DNA of 64,000 bases from [Clostridium] fimetarium (GTDB lineage: Bacteria > Bacillota > Clostridia > Lachnospirales > Lachnospiraceae). The notes beneath the pieces were generated by a model. That model was not told where the DNA came from. It worked only from the letters and a program-made list of their open reading frames with translations, and did not search any database. Both the position numbers and the translations under genes were made by a program. The stretch is from contig NZ_FOJI01000007.1 of NCBI RefSeq assembly GCF_900111235.1, forward strand, positions 62,001-126,000. Reading direction: 5' to 3'. How positions within the stretch are numbered: the first letter of the stretch is position 1; each line of letters opens with the position of its first letter. Shown here one piece after another: positions 1 to 7,910 of the stretch.

Positions 1-22
1 CACTATCAATTTTGTAAGACAT
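1..22 (-). CDS. N-terminus of an unidentified protein, possibly a ferredoxin (partial)
   Basis: On the minus strand a strong ribosome binding site (GGAGGTG, positions 36-30) lies eight bases before an ATG at 22-20, and the frame stays open to the window edge, reading MSYKIDS. The residues resemble the opening of small clostridial 2[4Fe-4S] ferredoxins (usually M-[AS]-Y-K-I), but no Cys motif is inside the window, so that identity is a guess. The gene is divergent from the phospholipase-like gene at 251. Confidence 0.45.
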
Positions 23-250
23 TGTATTTCACCTCCACTTTTTTATATATTAAAAATACCATAGTAAAACGATATTATCAATGAGCCAAATCATAGAAAA
101 ATACCAATAAATTTGTGCATTTTTTATGCTAAATTACATTCTGATTTTTTTATATTACACAGAATGTACTAACTTTTTACACATCTAAGATAGAACTAAG
201 GTTTAATATAAGATATGCTGAAAGAAATATTAGCATAGGAGGAAATGTAA

Positions 251-826
251 ATGAAAATAAGAACGCATTGTAATATGGCTCGTTTGGCTATGAATGAAAT
301 AGAAAAAAAATTAAATAGTTATAAACTGCCGCTATATAAAAAGATTATGTTTTATATAGGTACTATGGAACCAGATTTTAGTATTAAACAATTTAAGTAT
401 CCTCATTATTATGTAAAATCCTCAGAATACATTTACAAACAAATTGAAATTTTGAAGAACAAAGTAGAGATAAATGGTAGCTTTATGTATGAATTTGGTA
501 AGGTGGTACATTATTTTAATGATTTTTGTTGCTATGTCCACAGAACAGGTGATGCGGGTAATCTGCAGGAGCATATGGTATATGAGAGAAAAATAAATCG
601 ATACTTATTAAAAAAACGAAAAGAAATACATATGGATATTAAGGATAGAGGAAATATTGAGACTTACAATAACATTGTTGACACAATTGAAACAATCCTA
701 ATTGAATATAAAACGGAAGAGCCAAGTTGTCAGTTAGATATTAATAAGTCAATAGAAATCAGTATAGTTTTATATAATTTCTTGAATAAAGGAAGAAATA
801 GATATGTTCAAAATGTTTATAGTTAG
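251..826 (+). CDS. Zinc-dependent phospholipase C-like protein
   Basis: 191 residues. The spacing of acidic and His residues matches the metal-ligand order of Bacillus cereus-type zinc phospholipase C: His6, Asp42, His52, His87-x3-Asp91, His97 and His108-x3-Glu112. The family hydrolyses phospholipid head groups with a trinuclear zinc site. There is no signal peptide, unlike secreted toxins of the family, so the protein is probably cytoplasmic and its substrate is open. The start follows TAGGAGG at a good distance. The gene overlaps the next by 23 bases, suggesting coupled translation with a membrane protein. The family call is an inference from ligand pattern; the ligands are seen directly. 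Confidence 0.68.
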   Translation: MKIRTHCNMARLAMNEIEKKLNSYKLPLYKKIMFYIGTMEPDFSIKQFKYPHYYVKSSEYIYKQIEILKNKVEINGSFMYEFGKVVHYFNDFCCYVHRTGDAGNLQEHMVYERKINRYLLKKRKEIHMDIKDRGNIETYNNIVDTIETILIEYKTEEPSCQLDINKSIEISIVLYNFLNKGRNRYVQNVYS

Positions 827-1433
827 CATATTTCATGGAAACGGAAGAATAAGTAGAGCGAGTCTATTGAATGGAATTACCATAATTGGTATGATTTTAA
901 CCTTTATATTTATAATATATGGAATTCAAAATCATTTATTTTCATCACAAGACTCGTTAAAACAATTTTTAGAATTCTTTGGAATTTGGGCACCAATCAT
1001 ATTCATCTTGTTTCAGATAGTCCAGGTAATATTTCCGATATTACCTGGAAGTATTGGATGCATAGCAGGTATTATTTTTTGGGGGCCAGTTGTAGGTACA
1101 ATATACAATTATATTGGCATCTGCTTAGGTTCATTTGCTGCATTTTATTTATCAAGAAAGCTGGGTAGTGATTTCGTAAAATCGATTACAAAGCACAAAT
1201 TATTTGGTAAATATAAATACTTGATTGAAGAAAATAGCAAATTTGATAAATGGTTTGCAATGGCAATATATTTTCCATTAGCACCAGATGATTTTTTATG
1301 CTATCTAGCAGGCCTTACAAAGATAACATACCGTAAATTTGCAAAAATAATTTTGCTTGGAAAGCCATTTGGAATTATAGCATATTCATTTGGATTAAAT
1401 TTTATCGTTACAAAGTTGATAAGTATTATCTAA
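804..1433 (+). CDS. TVP38/TMEM64 (DedA-like) membrane protein
   Basis: 209 residues with hydrophobic segments near residues 22-45, 58-80, 87-112, 155-175 and 185-207. The central stretch with GxIxGxxFGP-like spacing (GCIAGIIFWGP) followed by GS-x-AAFYLSRKLG matches the VTT/SNARE-associated domain of TVP38/DedA proteins. These proteins act in the cytoplasmic membrane, and several are now thought to be phospholipid scramblases or undecaprenyl-phosphate carriers. It overlaps the upstream phospholipase-like gene by 23 bases, so both may act on membrane lipid. A second in-frame ATG at 813 is possible. Confidence 0.8.
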   Translation: MFKMFIVSIFHGNGRISRASLLNGITIIGMILTFIFIIYGIQNHLFSSQDSLKQFLEFFGIWAPIIFILFQIVQVIFPILPGSIGCIAGIIFWGPVVGTIYNYIGICLGSFAAFYLSRKLGSDFVKSITKHKLFGKYKYLIEENSKFDKWFAMAIYFPLAPDDFLCYLAGLTKITYRKFAKIILLGKPFGIIAYSFGLNFIVTKLISII

Positions 1434-1448
1434 TACGAGAAAAGGTTG

Positions 1449-1525
1449 AAAGAAAATCTTTCAGCCACAAGATTTGCGCCTGCGGCACAAACTTGTGATT
1501 GTGTCTTGCGAAGGCAAGTCACAAG
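1449..1525 (+). promoter_or_regulatory. Three-hairpin leader with competing pairings before a glycosyltransferase gene
   Basis: Between two same-strand genes lie three hairpins. The first is GAAAGA/TCTTTC (about 1449-1463). The second, at 1466-1497, pairs CACAAG with CTTGTG around a TTTG/CAAA and GCC/GGC stem. The third, at 1500-1523, is TGTG-t-CTTGC, loop GAAG, GCAAG-t-CACA. The CTTGTG at 1492-1497 can also pair with CACAAG at 1520-1525, so hairpins two and three are partly mutually exclusive. The ribosome binding site at 1528-1534 follows immediately. Pairing is seen directly; a regulatory role is inferred. Confidence 0.55.
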
Positions 1526-1537
1526 ATAAGGGGGATA

Positions 1538-2539
1538 ATGAAAGTCTTATTATATCATGGTGGAATTCGTATTGTGAATAAAAGTGGCATCGGTGTGTCA
1601 TACGAACATCAAAAGAAAGCCTTGTTCGTAAACCATATTCCTTTTACACTTAAATTTAAAAATGAATATGATATTGCTCAATTTAATACGATATTTCCAG
1701 ATAGCGCAATTGCTGCATATATATTAAAAAGAAAAGGGAAAAAAATCATATATTATGGGCATTCAACAATGGAAGATTTTAAAAAATCATTTAGAGGTTC
1801 TGATTTCTTTGCTCCGTTGTTTAAAAAATGGATCAAATTCTGCTATGGTTTAGGGGATGTTATTATAACTCCAACAAATTATTCTAAAAAACTTTTGGAG
1901 AGTTATGGAATTGAAAAACCTATTTATGCTATCTCAAATGGAATTGATTTGGATTTCTATAAAAGAGAAAGTGGAAATGGAAGTAGGTTTAGAGAAAAAT
2001 ATGATATAAAAGATAATGAAAAAGTTATTATTTCGGTGGGACATTATATAGAGCGTAAGGGAATTATAGATTTTTTGAAATTGGCAGGAGAGATGCCCGA
2101 ATATAAGTTTATCTGGTTTGGCCATACGAACCTAAGAATGATTCCTACGAAGATCAAGGAGGCTATTCATAATAAAACAACAAATGTTTTCTTCCCAGGG
2201 TATGTTTCAAATGAAGAACTTAGAGATGCTTATGTTGGTAGTGACTTATTTTTGTTTTTAACATATGAGGAGACAGAAGGAATTGTTTTATTAGAAGCAA
2301 TGGCAATGAAAATACCTATAATTATTCGAGACATTCCAATATACCAACAAGAATTCATACATGGGAAGTCCCTATACAAAGGAACTAATATTGTAGAGTT
2401 TGAAAATTTAGCACAAAACATATTATGTAGTAATATTTTGAATATTACAAACAATGCTTATGAGCTTGTGAAAGAAAAAGAAATCAGTAATGTTGGAAAC
2501 AAATTAAAAGATATTTACAAAAATGTATTGTTAATGTAG
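1538..2539 (+). CDS. GT4 family glycosyltransferase
   Basis: 333 residues from the ATG at 1538, chosen because it follows AAGGGGG by the usual spacing and opens with MKVLLYHGG; an earlier in-frame start at 1499 would read through the leader hairpin. The C-terminal half has the GT-B donor-site pattern of glycosyltransferase family 4: a VGHYIERKG phosphate-binding stretch, FPGYVSNEEL, then the E-x7-E motif in the segment EETEGIVLLEAMA. It probably transfers a sugar from a nucleotide donor to a lipid or polysaccharide acceptor at the membrane. It is followed 37 bases later by another GT4 gene, so the pair may build a glycolipid together. Confidence 0.85.
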   Translation: MKVLLYHGGIRIVNKSGIGVSYEHQKKALFVNHIPFTLKFKNEYDIAQFNTIFPDSAIAAYILKRKGKKIIYYGHSTMEDFKKSFRGSDFFAPLFKKWIKFCYGLGDVIITPTNYSKKLLESYGIEKPIYAISNGIDLDFYKRESGNGSRFREKYDIKDNEKVIISVGHYIERKGIIDFLKLAGEMPEYKFIWFGHTNLRMIPTKIKEAIHNKTTNVFFPGYVSNEELRDAYVGSDLFLFLTYEETEGIVLLEAMAMKIPIIIRDIPIYQQEFIHGKSLYKGTNIVEFENLAQNILCSNILNITNNAYELVKEKEISNVGNKLKDIYKNVLLM

Positions 2540-2576
2540 TGATAATATAATCTAATCGTGAAGGGATGTTTTGAAA

Positions 2577-3743
2577 ATGAAAATATTAATTACAACAGAT
2601 TTATATTTACCCACTCTGAATGGAGTGGTTACATCAATACTTAATTTAAAGCAAGAACTTATAAAAAGAGGTCATGAAGTACGTGTTTTAACGTTACAGC
2701 AAGACCAACAGGTAGAAGAGGAACCGGATACTTATTATATTAAATCGATAAGTGCAGGGAAGGTCTATCCACAGGCCAGAATTATGCGCAGTATAGGAAA
2801 TAAGCAACTGAAGGATATTGTTAGTTGGAAACCAGAAATCATTCATTCACAATGTGAATTTAGCACCTATTTTTTAGCTAAGATTATTGCAAAGCGCGTA
2901 AATGCACCAATTGTGCATACATATCATACCGTTTATGAAGATTATACCCATTATTTTTCGAAAAGCGAGATTGTTGGATATAATGTAGTGAAATTATTTT
3001 CAAAAATCATTTTAAATCAAACGCAAATTGTAATTGCACCGACGGATAAGGTGAAAATACTATTGTGCAATTATAAAATAAGTAAACCTATATATACAGT
3101 TCCAACCGGAATAGATTTAAAAAAATATTTCGTACAGGTACCAATAAGTACAATTTTAGACAAGAAAGAGCAATTGGGAATCCCAGCAGAAAATCTAGTG
3201 TTAATCTATTTAGGCAGATTGGCCAAAGAAAAAAATCTCAATGAACTGATAGAATTTATGGATAACCTTGAAATAGATAAAATATCGTTACTTATTGTTG
3301 GAGATGGTCCAGAGCGCTATGCGTTAGAAAAATATGCACATAGTATTTCAAACTTCAAGAATATTATTTTCACAGGTAGAGTGAATCGGGATGATGTGAA
3401 TGAATATTACCAGATGGCGGATATATTTGTAAGTGCATCTACAAGTGAGACACAAGGACTTACTTACATAGAAGCATTAGCAAATGGAGTTCCGCTATTA
3501 TGCAGGAAAGATGACTGTTTAAATGAAGTATTATACAACTATGAAAATGGATTCCAATACTCCACTTTTATAGAATTCAAAGAATTTATAAAATATTTTA
3601 TCGAACATAAAGAGTTAAAAATAAAATATAAAAAATGTTCAAGAGAGGTAGCACAAAGATACTCAAAAGAAAAATTTGCGGAAAGCGTTGAAAAAATATA
3701 TGGGTTATCAATACTATACAAAAATAATTTGTCATATTTATAA
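2577..3743 (+). CDS. GT4 glycosyltransferase, diacylglycerol glucosyltransferase-like
   Basis: 388 residues from ATG 2577; a TTG at 2571 is an alternative, both lying after AAGGGA. The N-terminus (TDLYLPTLNGVVTSI) and the HTYHTVYEDY segment are typical of 1,2-diacylglycerol 3-glucosyltransferases and related GT4 enzymes. The donor-site signature IYLGRLAKEKN is followed by GDGP and the E-x7-E motif around SETQGLTYIEALA. The likely role is addition of a hexose to diacylglycerol on the inner face of the membrane. Neighbours upstream (TVP38, phospholipase-like) and downstream (PAP2 phosphatase) also point to lipid metabolism. Exact sugar and acceptor cannot be read from sequence. Confidence 0.82.
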   Translation: MKILITTDLYLPTLNGVVTSILNLKQELIKRGHEVRVLTLQQDQQVEEEPDTYYIKSISAGKVYPQARIMRSIGNKQLKDIVSWKPEIIHSQCEFSTYFLAKIIAKRVNAPIVHTYHTVYEDYTHYFSKSEIVGYNVVKLFSKIILNQTQIVIAPTDKVKILLCNYKISKPIYTVPTGIDLKKYFVQVPISTILDKKEQLGIPAENLVLIYLGRLAKEKNLNELIEFMDNLEIDKISLLIVGDGPERYALEKYAHSISNFKNIIFTGRVNRDDVNEYYQMADIFVSASTSETQGLTYIEALANGVPLLCRKDDCLNEVLYNYENGFQYSTFIEFKEFIKYFIEHKELKIKYKKCSREVAQRYSKEKFAESVEKIYGLSILYKNNLSYL

Positions 3744-3771
3744 ATTAAATCATTAGGATATGTATATGTTA

Positions 3772-3780
3772 TGATATAAT
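3772..3780 (+). promoter_or_regulatory. Candidate extended -10 promoter for the PAP2 gene
   Basis: TATAAT at 3775-3780 is preceded by TG one base upstream, giving an extended -10 element. No good -35 hexamer sits 17 bases upstream. It lies 44 bases before the PAP2 reading frame. Confidence 0.4.
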
Positions 3781-3823
3781 TACAAATGAAACTGACTACT
3801 GCTATAATCATAGTGAAAATAAA

Positions 3824-4408
3824 ATGAATGATGAAAGGTTGAAAGTGAGTATGAAAGTAAGTATGAATATAATTAGAAATTTTGATAATACGGTAATGGA
3901 ATCAATTCGAACTCACATGAGATGCCGTTTTTTAGACTTTGTTATGCCATTTATAACGAAGCTTGGAAATGCAGCCATTATTTGGATTGTCGTAGCACTT
4001 GCTTTTTTGAATAGTGGAAGATATCATACCTATGGATTTGTGCTAATATGTTCCTTATTAGCATGTTTTTTGATAGGAAATCTCACCTTAAAACCGTTGG
4101 TGGAGAGAACTAGGCCTTGTGATATGAACACAGTTATATCATTATTGATTGCAAGACCTACTGATTTTTCTTTCCCATCCGGTCATACGATGTCATCTTT
4201 TGCAGCTGCGTGTGTGATATTTCAAGCAAATACAAACATGGGAGTTGCGGCATTTATATTAGCTTCTTTAATAGCATTTTCAAGACTATATTTGTATGTT
4301 CATTATCCATCTGATATATTGGCAGGAATTATTATCGGAGTGCTTATTAGTGTCGTTGTGATTTGGCTTTTTAATGTTAATTTAGGATATATAAATCATT
4401 CTCTATAA
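3824..4408 (+). CDS. PAP2 family phosphatase (undecaprenyl-PP phosphatase-like)
   Basis: Up to 194 residues with about five membrane spans. The three phosphatase motifs are present: K-x6-RP in KPLVERTRP, PSGH in SFPSGHTMSSF, and SR-x5-H-x3-D in SRLYLYVHYPSD. The family removes phosphate from lipid phosphates, and small clostridial members are often BcrC/PgpB-like undecaprenyl pyrophosphate phosphatases acting on the outer face of the membrane. The start is uncertain: ATG 3824 is the longest, but AAAGG at 3835-3839 would suit GTG 3845 or ATG 3851 better. The gene appears to have its own promoter and ends the lipid-related block. Confidence 0.85.
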   Translation: MNDERLKVSMKVSMNIIRNFDNTVMESIRTHMRCRFLDFVMPFITKLGNAAIIWIVVALAFLNSGRYHTYGFVLICSLLACFLIGNLTLKPLVERTRPCDMNTVISLLIARPTDFSFPSGHTMSSFAAACVIFQANTNMGVAAFILASLIAFSRLYLYVHYPSDILAGIIIGVLISVVVIWLFNVNLGYINHSL

Positions 4409-4475
4409 CTCCGAATTTTGTTGTTTCGGTACTTACATTTGCCGATGAAATTGGGAAATAAAGGAACCGTTTATG

Positions 4476-4504
4476 TTGACACAGTTAGAAAAAGTGAATA
4501 TAAT
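4476..4504 (+). promoter_or_regulatory. Perfect-consensus sigmaA promoter
   Basis: TTGACA at 4476-4481 and TATAAT at 4499-4504 with an exact 17-base spacer. The expected start of transcription is about 4511, which is the first base of the hairpin described next. Confidence 0.85.
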
Positions 4505-4510
4505 AAACTA

Positions 4511-4543
4511 AACAATGGCGTCCCAACGGTCCCATTGTTTTTT
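4511..4543 (+). terminator. Hairpin terminator placed at the transcription start
   Basis: AACAATGG (4511-4518) pairs perfectly with CCATTGTT (4532-4539), and the T run extends to 4543. Because the promoter just upstream should start transcription at about 4511, the RNA would begin with the hairpin and could stop after about 33 bases. galM starts 72 bases further on, so this could be an attenuator, a 5'-protective stem or the source of a tiny RNA. Confidence 0.75.
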
Positions 4544-4615
4544 GATATATTAAGAGTGGTGCATATTTTACTTAGAACGAAATAAACTTTAATCTAGAAA
4601 GGAAATTTTATACTT

Positions 4616-5668
4616 ATGTTAATAGAAAATTTTGGAGATACGATATTAAACGAACCTGTAAAATTATATACATTAGAAAATCAAAATGGGGTGCAGTTAA
4701 AAGTAATGAATTTAGGGGCAACGATGGTCTCTCTTTTTGTAAAAGATAAGATGGGAAAGATGAGAGATGTGATCTTAGGATGTGACAATACGACAGAATA
4801 TGAAAAGCAAACAAATTGTTTTGGTGCTACGATTGGTCGAAATGCCAATCGAATTGCCTTCGCGCAATGTGTTATAGATGGTCATACATATCAGATAGAG
4901 CAAAATGACAATAGAAATAATCTACATAGTGGCAGCAATGGTTTTCATAACGTGATCTGGGATGCGAAAGTAGAAGAAGATAGAAATGATACGATTACGT
5001 TTACTTATTATAGCAAAGATATGGAGCAGGGGTTCCCAGGGAATCTAGCTGCAAAAGTGATTTATTCACTTACCGACAGCGATGAACTCAAAATAGATTA
5101 CTTTGGGGAAACTGATAAAACGACAGTCGCAAACTTTACCAATCATGCTTATTATAATCTTGGTGGTCATGATTCTGGTTCCATTGAAGGACATAAACTT
5201 TGTATTCATGCACAGGAATATACGCCTTTTAGCAGTGCAGAGGCAATCCCAACTGGAGCCTTCGAAAAGGTAGCGGGAACACCTCTGGATTTTCGCCAAG
5301 AAAAAACTATTGCACGCGATGCAAATGAAGATTTTATCCAATTGACATATGGAAATGGATATAATCATAATTATGTATTAGATACATTACCTGGAAAATT
5401 GAAGTTGGCAGCGCAGGTATTTTGTGAAGATAGCGGTATTGCAATGGATTTCTATACCGATACGGTGGGAATCCAATTTTATACGAGCGGTTATATGGAA
5501 AAGAATGTTGGGAAAAATGGCGTAATGTATGATTCTCATCATGGTTTCTGTCTAGAACCACAGTACCATCCAAACGCGGTGAATGAGAAAAATTTTCTAT
5601 CACCGATTTTAAAGCCAGGCGAAATCTATCAGGCGCATACGAAAGTCTCGTTTTTCAATAGAGTGTAG
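4616..5668 (+). CDS. galM: Aldose 1-epimerase (mutarotase)
   Basis: 350 residues, the normal length. It interconverts the alpha and beta anomers of galactose or glucose in the cytoplasm. Key positions are visible: Arg75 in GRNANR, His104 in NLHSG, the catalytic acid His177 in TNHAYYNLGG and the catalytic base Glu314 in CLEPQYHPN. GAAAGGA lies 12 bases before the ATG. No other Leloir-pathway gene is adjacent; the downstream gene is an amidotransferase 20 bases away. Upstream is the promoter-hairpin unit at 4476-4543, which may set its expression. Confidence 0.93.
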   Translation: MLIENFGDTILNEPVKLYTLENQNGVQLKVMNLGATMVSLFVKDKMGKMRDVILGCDNTTEYEKQTNCFGATIGRNANRIAFAQCVIDGHTYQIEQNDNRNNLHSGSNGFHNVIWDAKVEEDRNDTITFTYYSKDMEQGFPGNLAAKVIYSLTDSDELKIDYFGETDKTTVANFTNHAYYNLGGHDSGSIEGHKLCIHAQEYTPFSSAEAIPTGAFEKVAGTPLDFRQEKTIARDANEDFIQLTYGNGYNHNYVLDTLPGKLKLAAQVFCEDSGIAMDFYTDTVGIQFYTSGYMEKNVGKNGVMYDSHHGFCLEPQYHPNAVNEKNFLSPILKPGEIYQAHTKVSFFNRV

Positions 5669-5688
5669 TAAAATGGAAAGAAGGTATA

Positions 5689-6405
5689 TTGAAATTGAAA
5701 CCATTGATTGGAATAACTGCATATAACTATCAGGATAATGCCTCTTTTGTAACGAAATCAACTTATATCAATGCGATTCTTCTTTCTGGAGGAACGCCGA
5801 TTCTAATACCTTATACGACAGATTTGATGGAATGTAGAAATATAGTTGAAAAATTGGATGGTTTGCTGCTTCCGGGTGGAATCGATATCTCCCCTCGTTT
5901 GTACAAAGAAGAACCACTTAAAGAAGCCGGCATGTCAATCCATAACATAGATTTGTATGAAATTCGATTAATTCTTGAGGCAAAGAAACAGGAAAAGCCA
6001 ATTCTGGCTATTTGTCGAGGAATTCAAATTTTAAATGTGGCTTTGGGAGGAACACTTTATCAGGATATCGATGCACAGAAGGCTGCAACAATTTGCCATA
6101 ATCAGAGTATTAGTATTCGAGATGAGATGACACACTCAGTGTCGCTTATTTCAGATAGCGTTCTTTATCGCTTGTATCAGCAAGACAAAATATATGTAAA
6201 TAGCTACCATCATCAGGCTGTGAAAGATCTTGCAAAAACCTTACTTCCAACAGCCTATTCTTTGGATCACATATTAGAAGCCTGTGAATCGGAAGATGGG
6301 CGTATTATTGGGGTACAGTGGCATCCAGAGACGTTAATAAATACTGATAAAAATTCGAAAAAGTTATTTCAATACTTTGTAGAATTATGCCAAGAAAAAT
6401 GTTGA
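5689..6405 (+). CDS. Class-I glutamine amidotransferase-like hydrolase (peptidase C26)
   Basis: 238 residues. The catalytic triad is complete: Cys109 in AICRGIQILN, His212 and Glu214 in QWHPE, and the oxyanion segment LLLPGGIDISP is present. It most resembles gamma-glutamyl-gamma-aminobutyrate hydrolase (PuuD) and related C26 peptidases, which cleave gamma-glutamyl amides. No polyamine genes are nearby, so the substrate is unknown. TTG 5689 is taken as start because AGAAGG lies four bases upstream; TTG 5695 is an alternative. The ORF ends five bases before the convergent DtxR-type gene. Confidence 0.85.
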   Translation: MKLKPLIGITAYNYQDNASFVTKSTYINAILLSGGTPILIPYTTDLMECRNIVEKLDGLLLPGGIDISPRLYKEEPLKEAGMSIHNIDLYEIRLILEAKKQEKPILAICRGIQILNVALGGTLYQDIDAQKAATICHNQSISIRDEMTHSVSLISDSVLYRLYQQDKIYVNSYHHQAVKDLAKTLLPTAYSLDHILEACESEDGRIIGVQWHPETLINTDKNSKKLFQYFVELCQEKC

Positions 6406-6410
6406 TCTAT

Positions 6411-6779
6411 TTATAAATGAGCTTTTACATGTGTCTTAATCGCTTCGAAACTTTCTTTACTTATAACATGCTCCATGCGGCATGCATCTTCTGTTGCTAT
6501 CTTAGCATCAACTCCTAAAAATTCTAACCATGCTGAAAGAAGATTATGTCTTTCATAAATCATATCTGCAATTCCCTTTCCTGAGTCGGTAAGAAAAATA
6601 TATCCGGCTTCGGTAACTGTTATGTATCCATTTTCCCGAAGGCTTTTCATAGCGACGCTTACACTGGACTTTTTAAAGTCAAGCTCAGTTGCAATATCGA
6701 TTGAGCGAACGGCAGGTAATCGTTGGCTCAATACCAAAATTGTCTCTAAATAATTTTCTGATGATTCATGTATACTCAT
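6411..6779 (-). CDS. DtxR/MntR-family metal-dependent repressor
   Basis: 122 residues, shorter than MntR (about 142). An N-terminal winged helix (residues about 5-65, with SIDIATELDFKKSSVSVAMK as the helix-turn-helix) is followed by metal-ligand positions typical of the family: E-R-H near residue 76 and E-D-A-C-R-M-E-H near 96-103. There is no SH3-like third domain. It should bind Fe2+ or Mn2+ and then repress target genes. It is divergent from feoA, and a GTTAG-N6-CTAAC palindrome overlaps the feoA -10 region, so iron control of feo is the simplest reading. Whether it senses iron or manganese cannot be settled from sequence. Confidence 0.85.
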   Translation of the reverse strand: MSIHESSENYLETILVLSQRLPAVRSIDIATELDFKKSSVSVAMKSLRENGYITVTEAGYIFLTDSGKGIADMIYERHNLLSAWLEFLGVDAKIATEDACRMEHVISKESFEAIKTHVKAHL

Positions 6780-6908
6780 ACTATAATTCCTCTCTTCGCG
6801 TTGGATTTACGGTTAGTTGCATATAACTTAGTTAAGAAAGTATAACATATAGAGGAAAATATTTCAAATAAATAAGAATACAACTGATAAAAAATATCAA
6901 TAAGGTTA

Positions 6909-6940
6909 TTGACAACTAATCCGAGTTAGAATATACTAAC
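6909..6940 (+). promoter_or_regulatory. feo operon promoter with overlapping DtxR-type operator
   Basis: TTGACA at 6909-6914, a 17-base spacer, and TATACT at 6932-6937. The palindrome GTTAG-AATATA-CTAAC at 6925-6940 covers the -10 element, so a bound repressor would block RNA polymerase. The same palindrome recurs at 7895 and 12159. A further CTAA/TTAG pair lies at 6916-6929. Binding by the divergent DtxR-type protein is inferred. Confidence 0.75.
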
Positions 6941-7019
6941 TAACGTGAAGAAGTTAATGAAGTTATTATATATAGTCTCGACAGAAGTCGGGCCATTAGA
7001 CCTAGAAAGAAGATGAGAT

Positions 7020-7232
7020 ATGATGCCTTTGACAATGGCGAAAACAGGTGAAGCTAATTTGATTAAAAAAGTTGGCGGTAAAGAAGAAACAAGAAGATTT
7101 TTAGAAAATTTAGGATTTGTAACTGGTGGGTTAGTAACTGTTATCTCAGAAATTAGAGGGAATATGATTGTTAATGTTAAAGATTCAAGGATAGCAATTG
7201 GGAAAGATATGGCCATTAAGATTATGATATGA
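7020..7232 (+). CDS. feoA: FeoA family protein (first copy)
   Basis: 70 residues forming the SH3-like FeoA fold: GEANLIKKVGGKEETRRFLENLGF, then TGGLVTVISEIRGNMIVNVKDSRIAIGKDMA. FeoA is a small cytoplasmic partner of the FeoB ferrous iron transporter, probably regulating it. This copy follows the repressor-controlled promoter. The untranslated leader carries a small stem (CGAC-AGAA-GTCG, about 6979-6990). A 423-base gap with a palindromic element separates it from the second feoA, so the operon may have been interrupted by insertion. ATG 7023 is an equally possible start. Confidence 0.88.
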   Translation: MMPLTMAKTGEANLIKKVGGKEETRRFLENLGFVTGGLVTVISEIRGNMIVNVKDSRIAIGKDMAIKIMI

Positions 7233-7260
7233 TTTGGGTGGTAGACCTTAGGTGTGTCGA

Positions 7261-7442
7261 GTGAATAAGAATTTCTAATTATCCATTTCGCCTTGCCTTT
7301 CCTTCAAGCAGTATATTTTTTACAAGCCTCAGAGATGATAAAAAGACTCGCTTCGCTCATTTTTTATCTGAGTCTTGACAAAATATAAGCACTGCTTTCA
7401 GCCGGTCTGCGGGGAAATGGATAATTAGAAATTTTTATTCAC
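7261..7442. mobile_element. 182-base palindromic element (MITE-like)
   Basis: The ends, 7261-7289 and 7414-7442, are inverted copies of 29 bases with a single mismatch (a G-T wobble). Pairing continues inward (CAAGCAGT with ACTGCTT, CTCAGA with TCTGAG, ATAAAAA with TTTTTAT) to an apex around 7346-7360 containing GCTTCGC. It has no reading frame and no clear target duplication. A non-autonomous miniature inverted-repeat element or a long structured RNA are both possible; the palindrome itself is certain. Confidence 0.7.
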
Positions 7443-7558
7443 GGATACGTAATGAGATTTGGTTTGACGCTCAAATCATGATATTGGGGACGTTTAAATG
7501 CAGAGATTGAAATGGTAAGGGAAGAAACTTTTACTAAATTGGTGCGGTGGTAGTGGAA

Positions 7559-7628
7559 TAGAGAGATTAGGAAAGTGAGGCGTTGAGAGAGATTAGGAAA
7601 GTGAGACATTGAGAGAGATTAGGCTAAT
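7559..7628 (+). repeat. 26-base tandem repeat before the second feoA
   Basis: The core GAGAGATTAGGAAAGTGAG occurs twice (from 7561 and 7587), with a third partial copy from 7613 diverging after GAGAGATTAGG. It lies in the untranslated stretch between the palindromic element and the second feoA. Confidence 0.75.
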
Positions 7629-7655
7629 ATGAGAATGTAGAGAGATGAGGAAACT

Positions 7656-7877
7656 ATGAGAACTTTGAAAGAGATTAAGTGCGGAGAAACTGTGAAGGTT
7701 GTTAAGTTGAATGGGGTTGGAGCGATTAAAAGACGTATTATGGATATGGGTATTACGAAGGGCACGGATGTGTTTGTTAGAAAAGTGGCTCCATTTGGTG
7801 ATCCATTGGAAGTGACAGTGCGAGGATATGAGCTTTCACTTAGGAAAGCAGATGCTGAATTAATTGAGGTTGAATGA
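7656..7877 (+). CDS. feoA: FeoA family protein (second copy)
   Basis: 73 residues with the standard FeoA pattern: a TLKEIKCGE opening, then VKLNGVGAIKRRIMDMGITKG, and an LRKADAELIEVE ending. It is closer to ordinary FeoA than the first copy at 7020. GATGAGGAAACT supplies the ribosome binding site. feoB follows after 158 bases, with its own operator-like palindrome in the gap. Paired feoA genes before feoB are common in clostridia, and the two proteins may form a heteromeric regulator of FeoB. Confidence 0.93.
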   Translation: MRTLKEIKCGETVKVVKLNGVGAIKRRIMDMGITKGTDVFVRKVAPFGDPLEVTVRGYELSLRKADAELIEVE

Positions 7878-7894
7878 TTTTTTTTTGCACATCG

Positions 7895-7910
7895 GTTAGT
7901 ATAGACTAAT
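7895..7910 (+). promoter_or_regulatory. Second DtxR-type operator, before feoB
   Basis: GTTAG-TATAGA-CTAAT, one base from the palindrome at 6925-6940; the inner TTAGT/ACTAA arms are perfect. It lies about 125 bases before the feoB start, suggesting separate metal-controlled expression of feoB. Confidence 0.6.

Noticed and set aside
7261-7442. Simple intrinsic terminator after the first feoA
   Set aside because: The palindrome is 182 bases with no terminal T run and resembles an inserted element instead.
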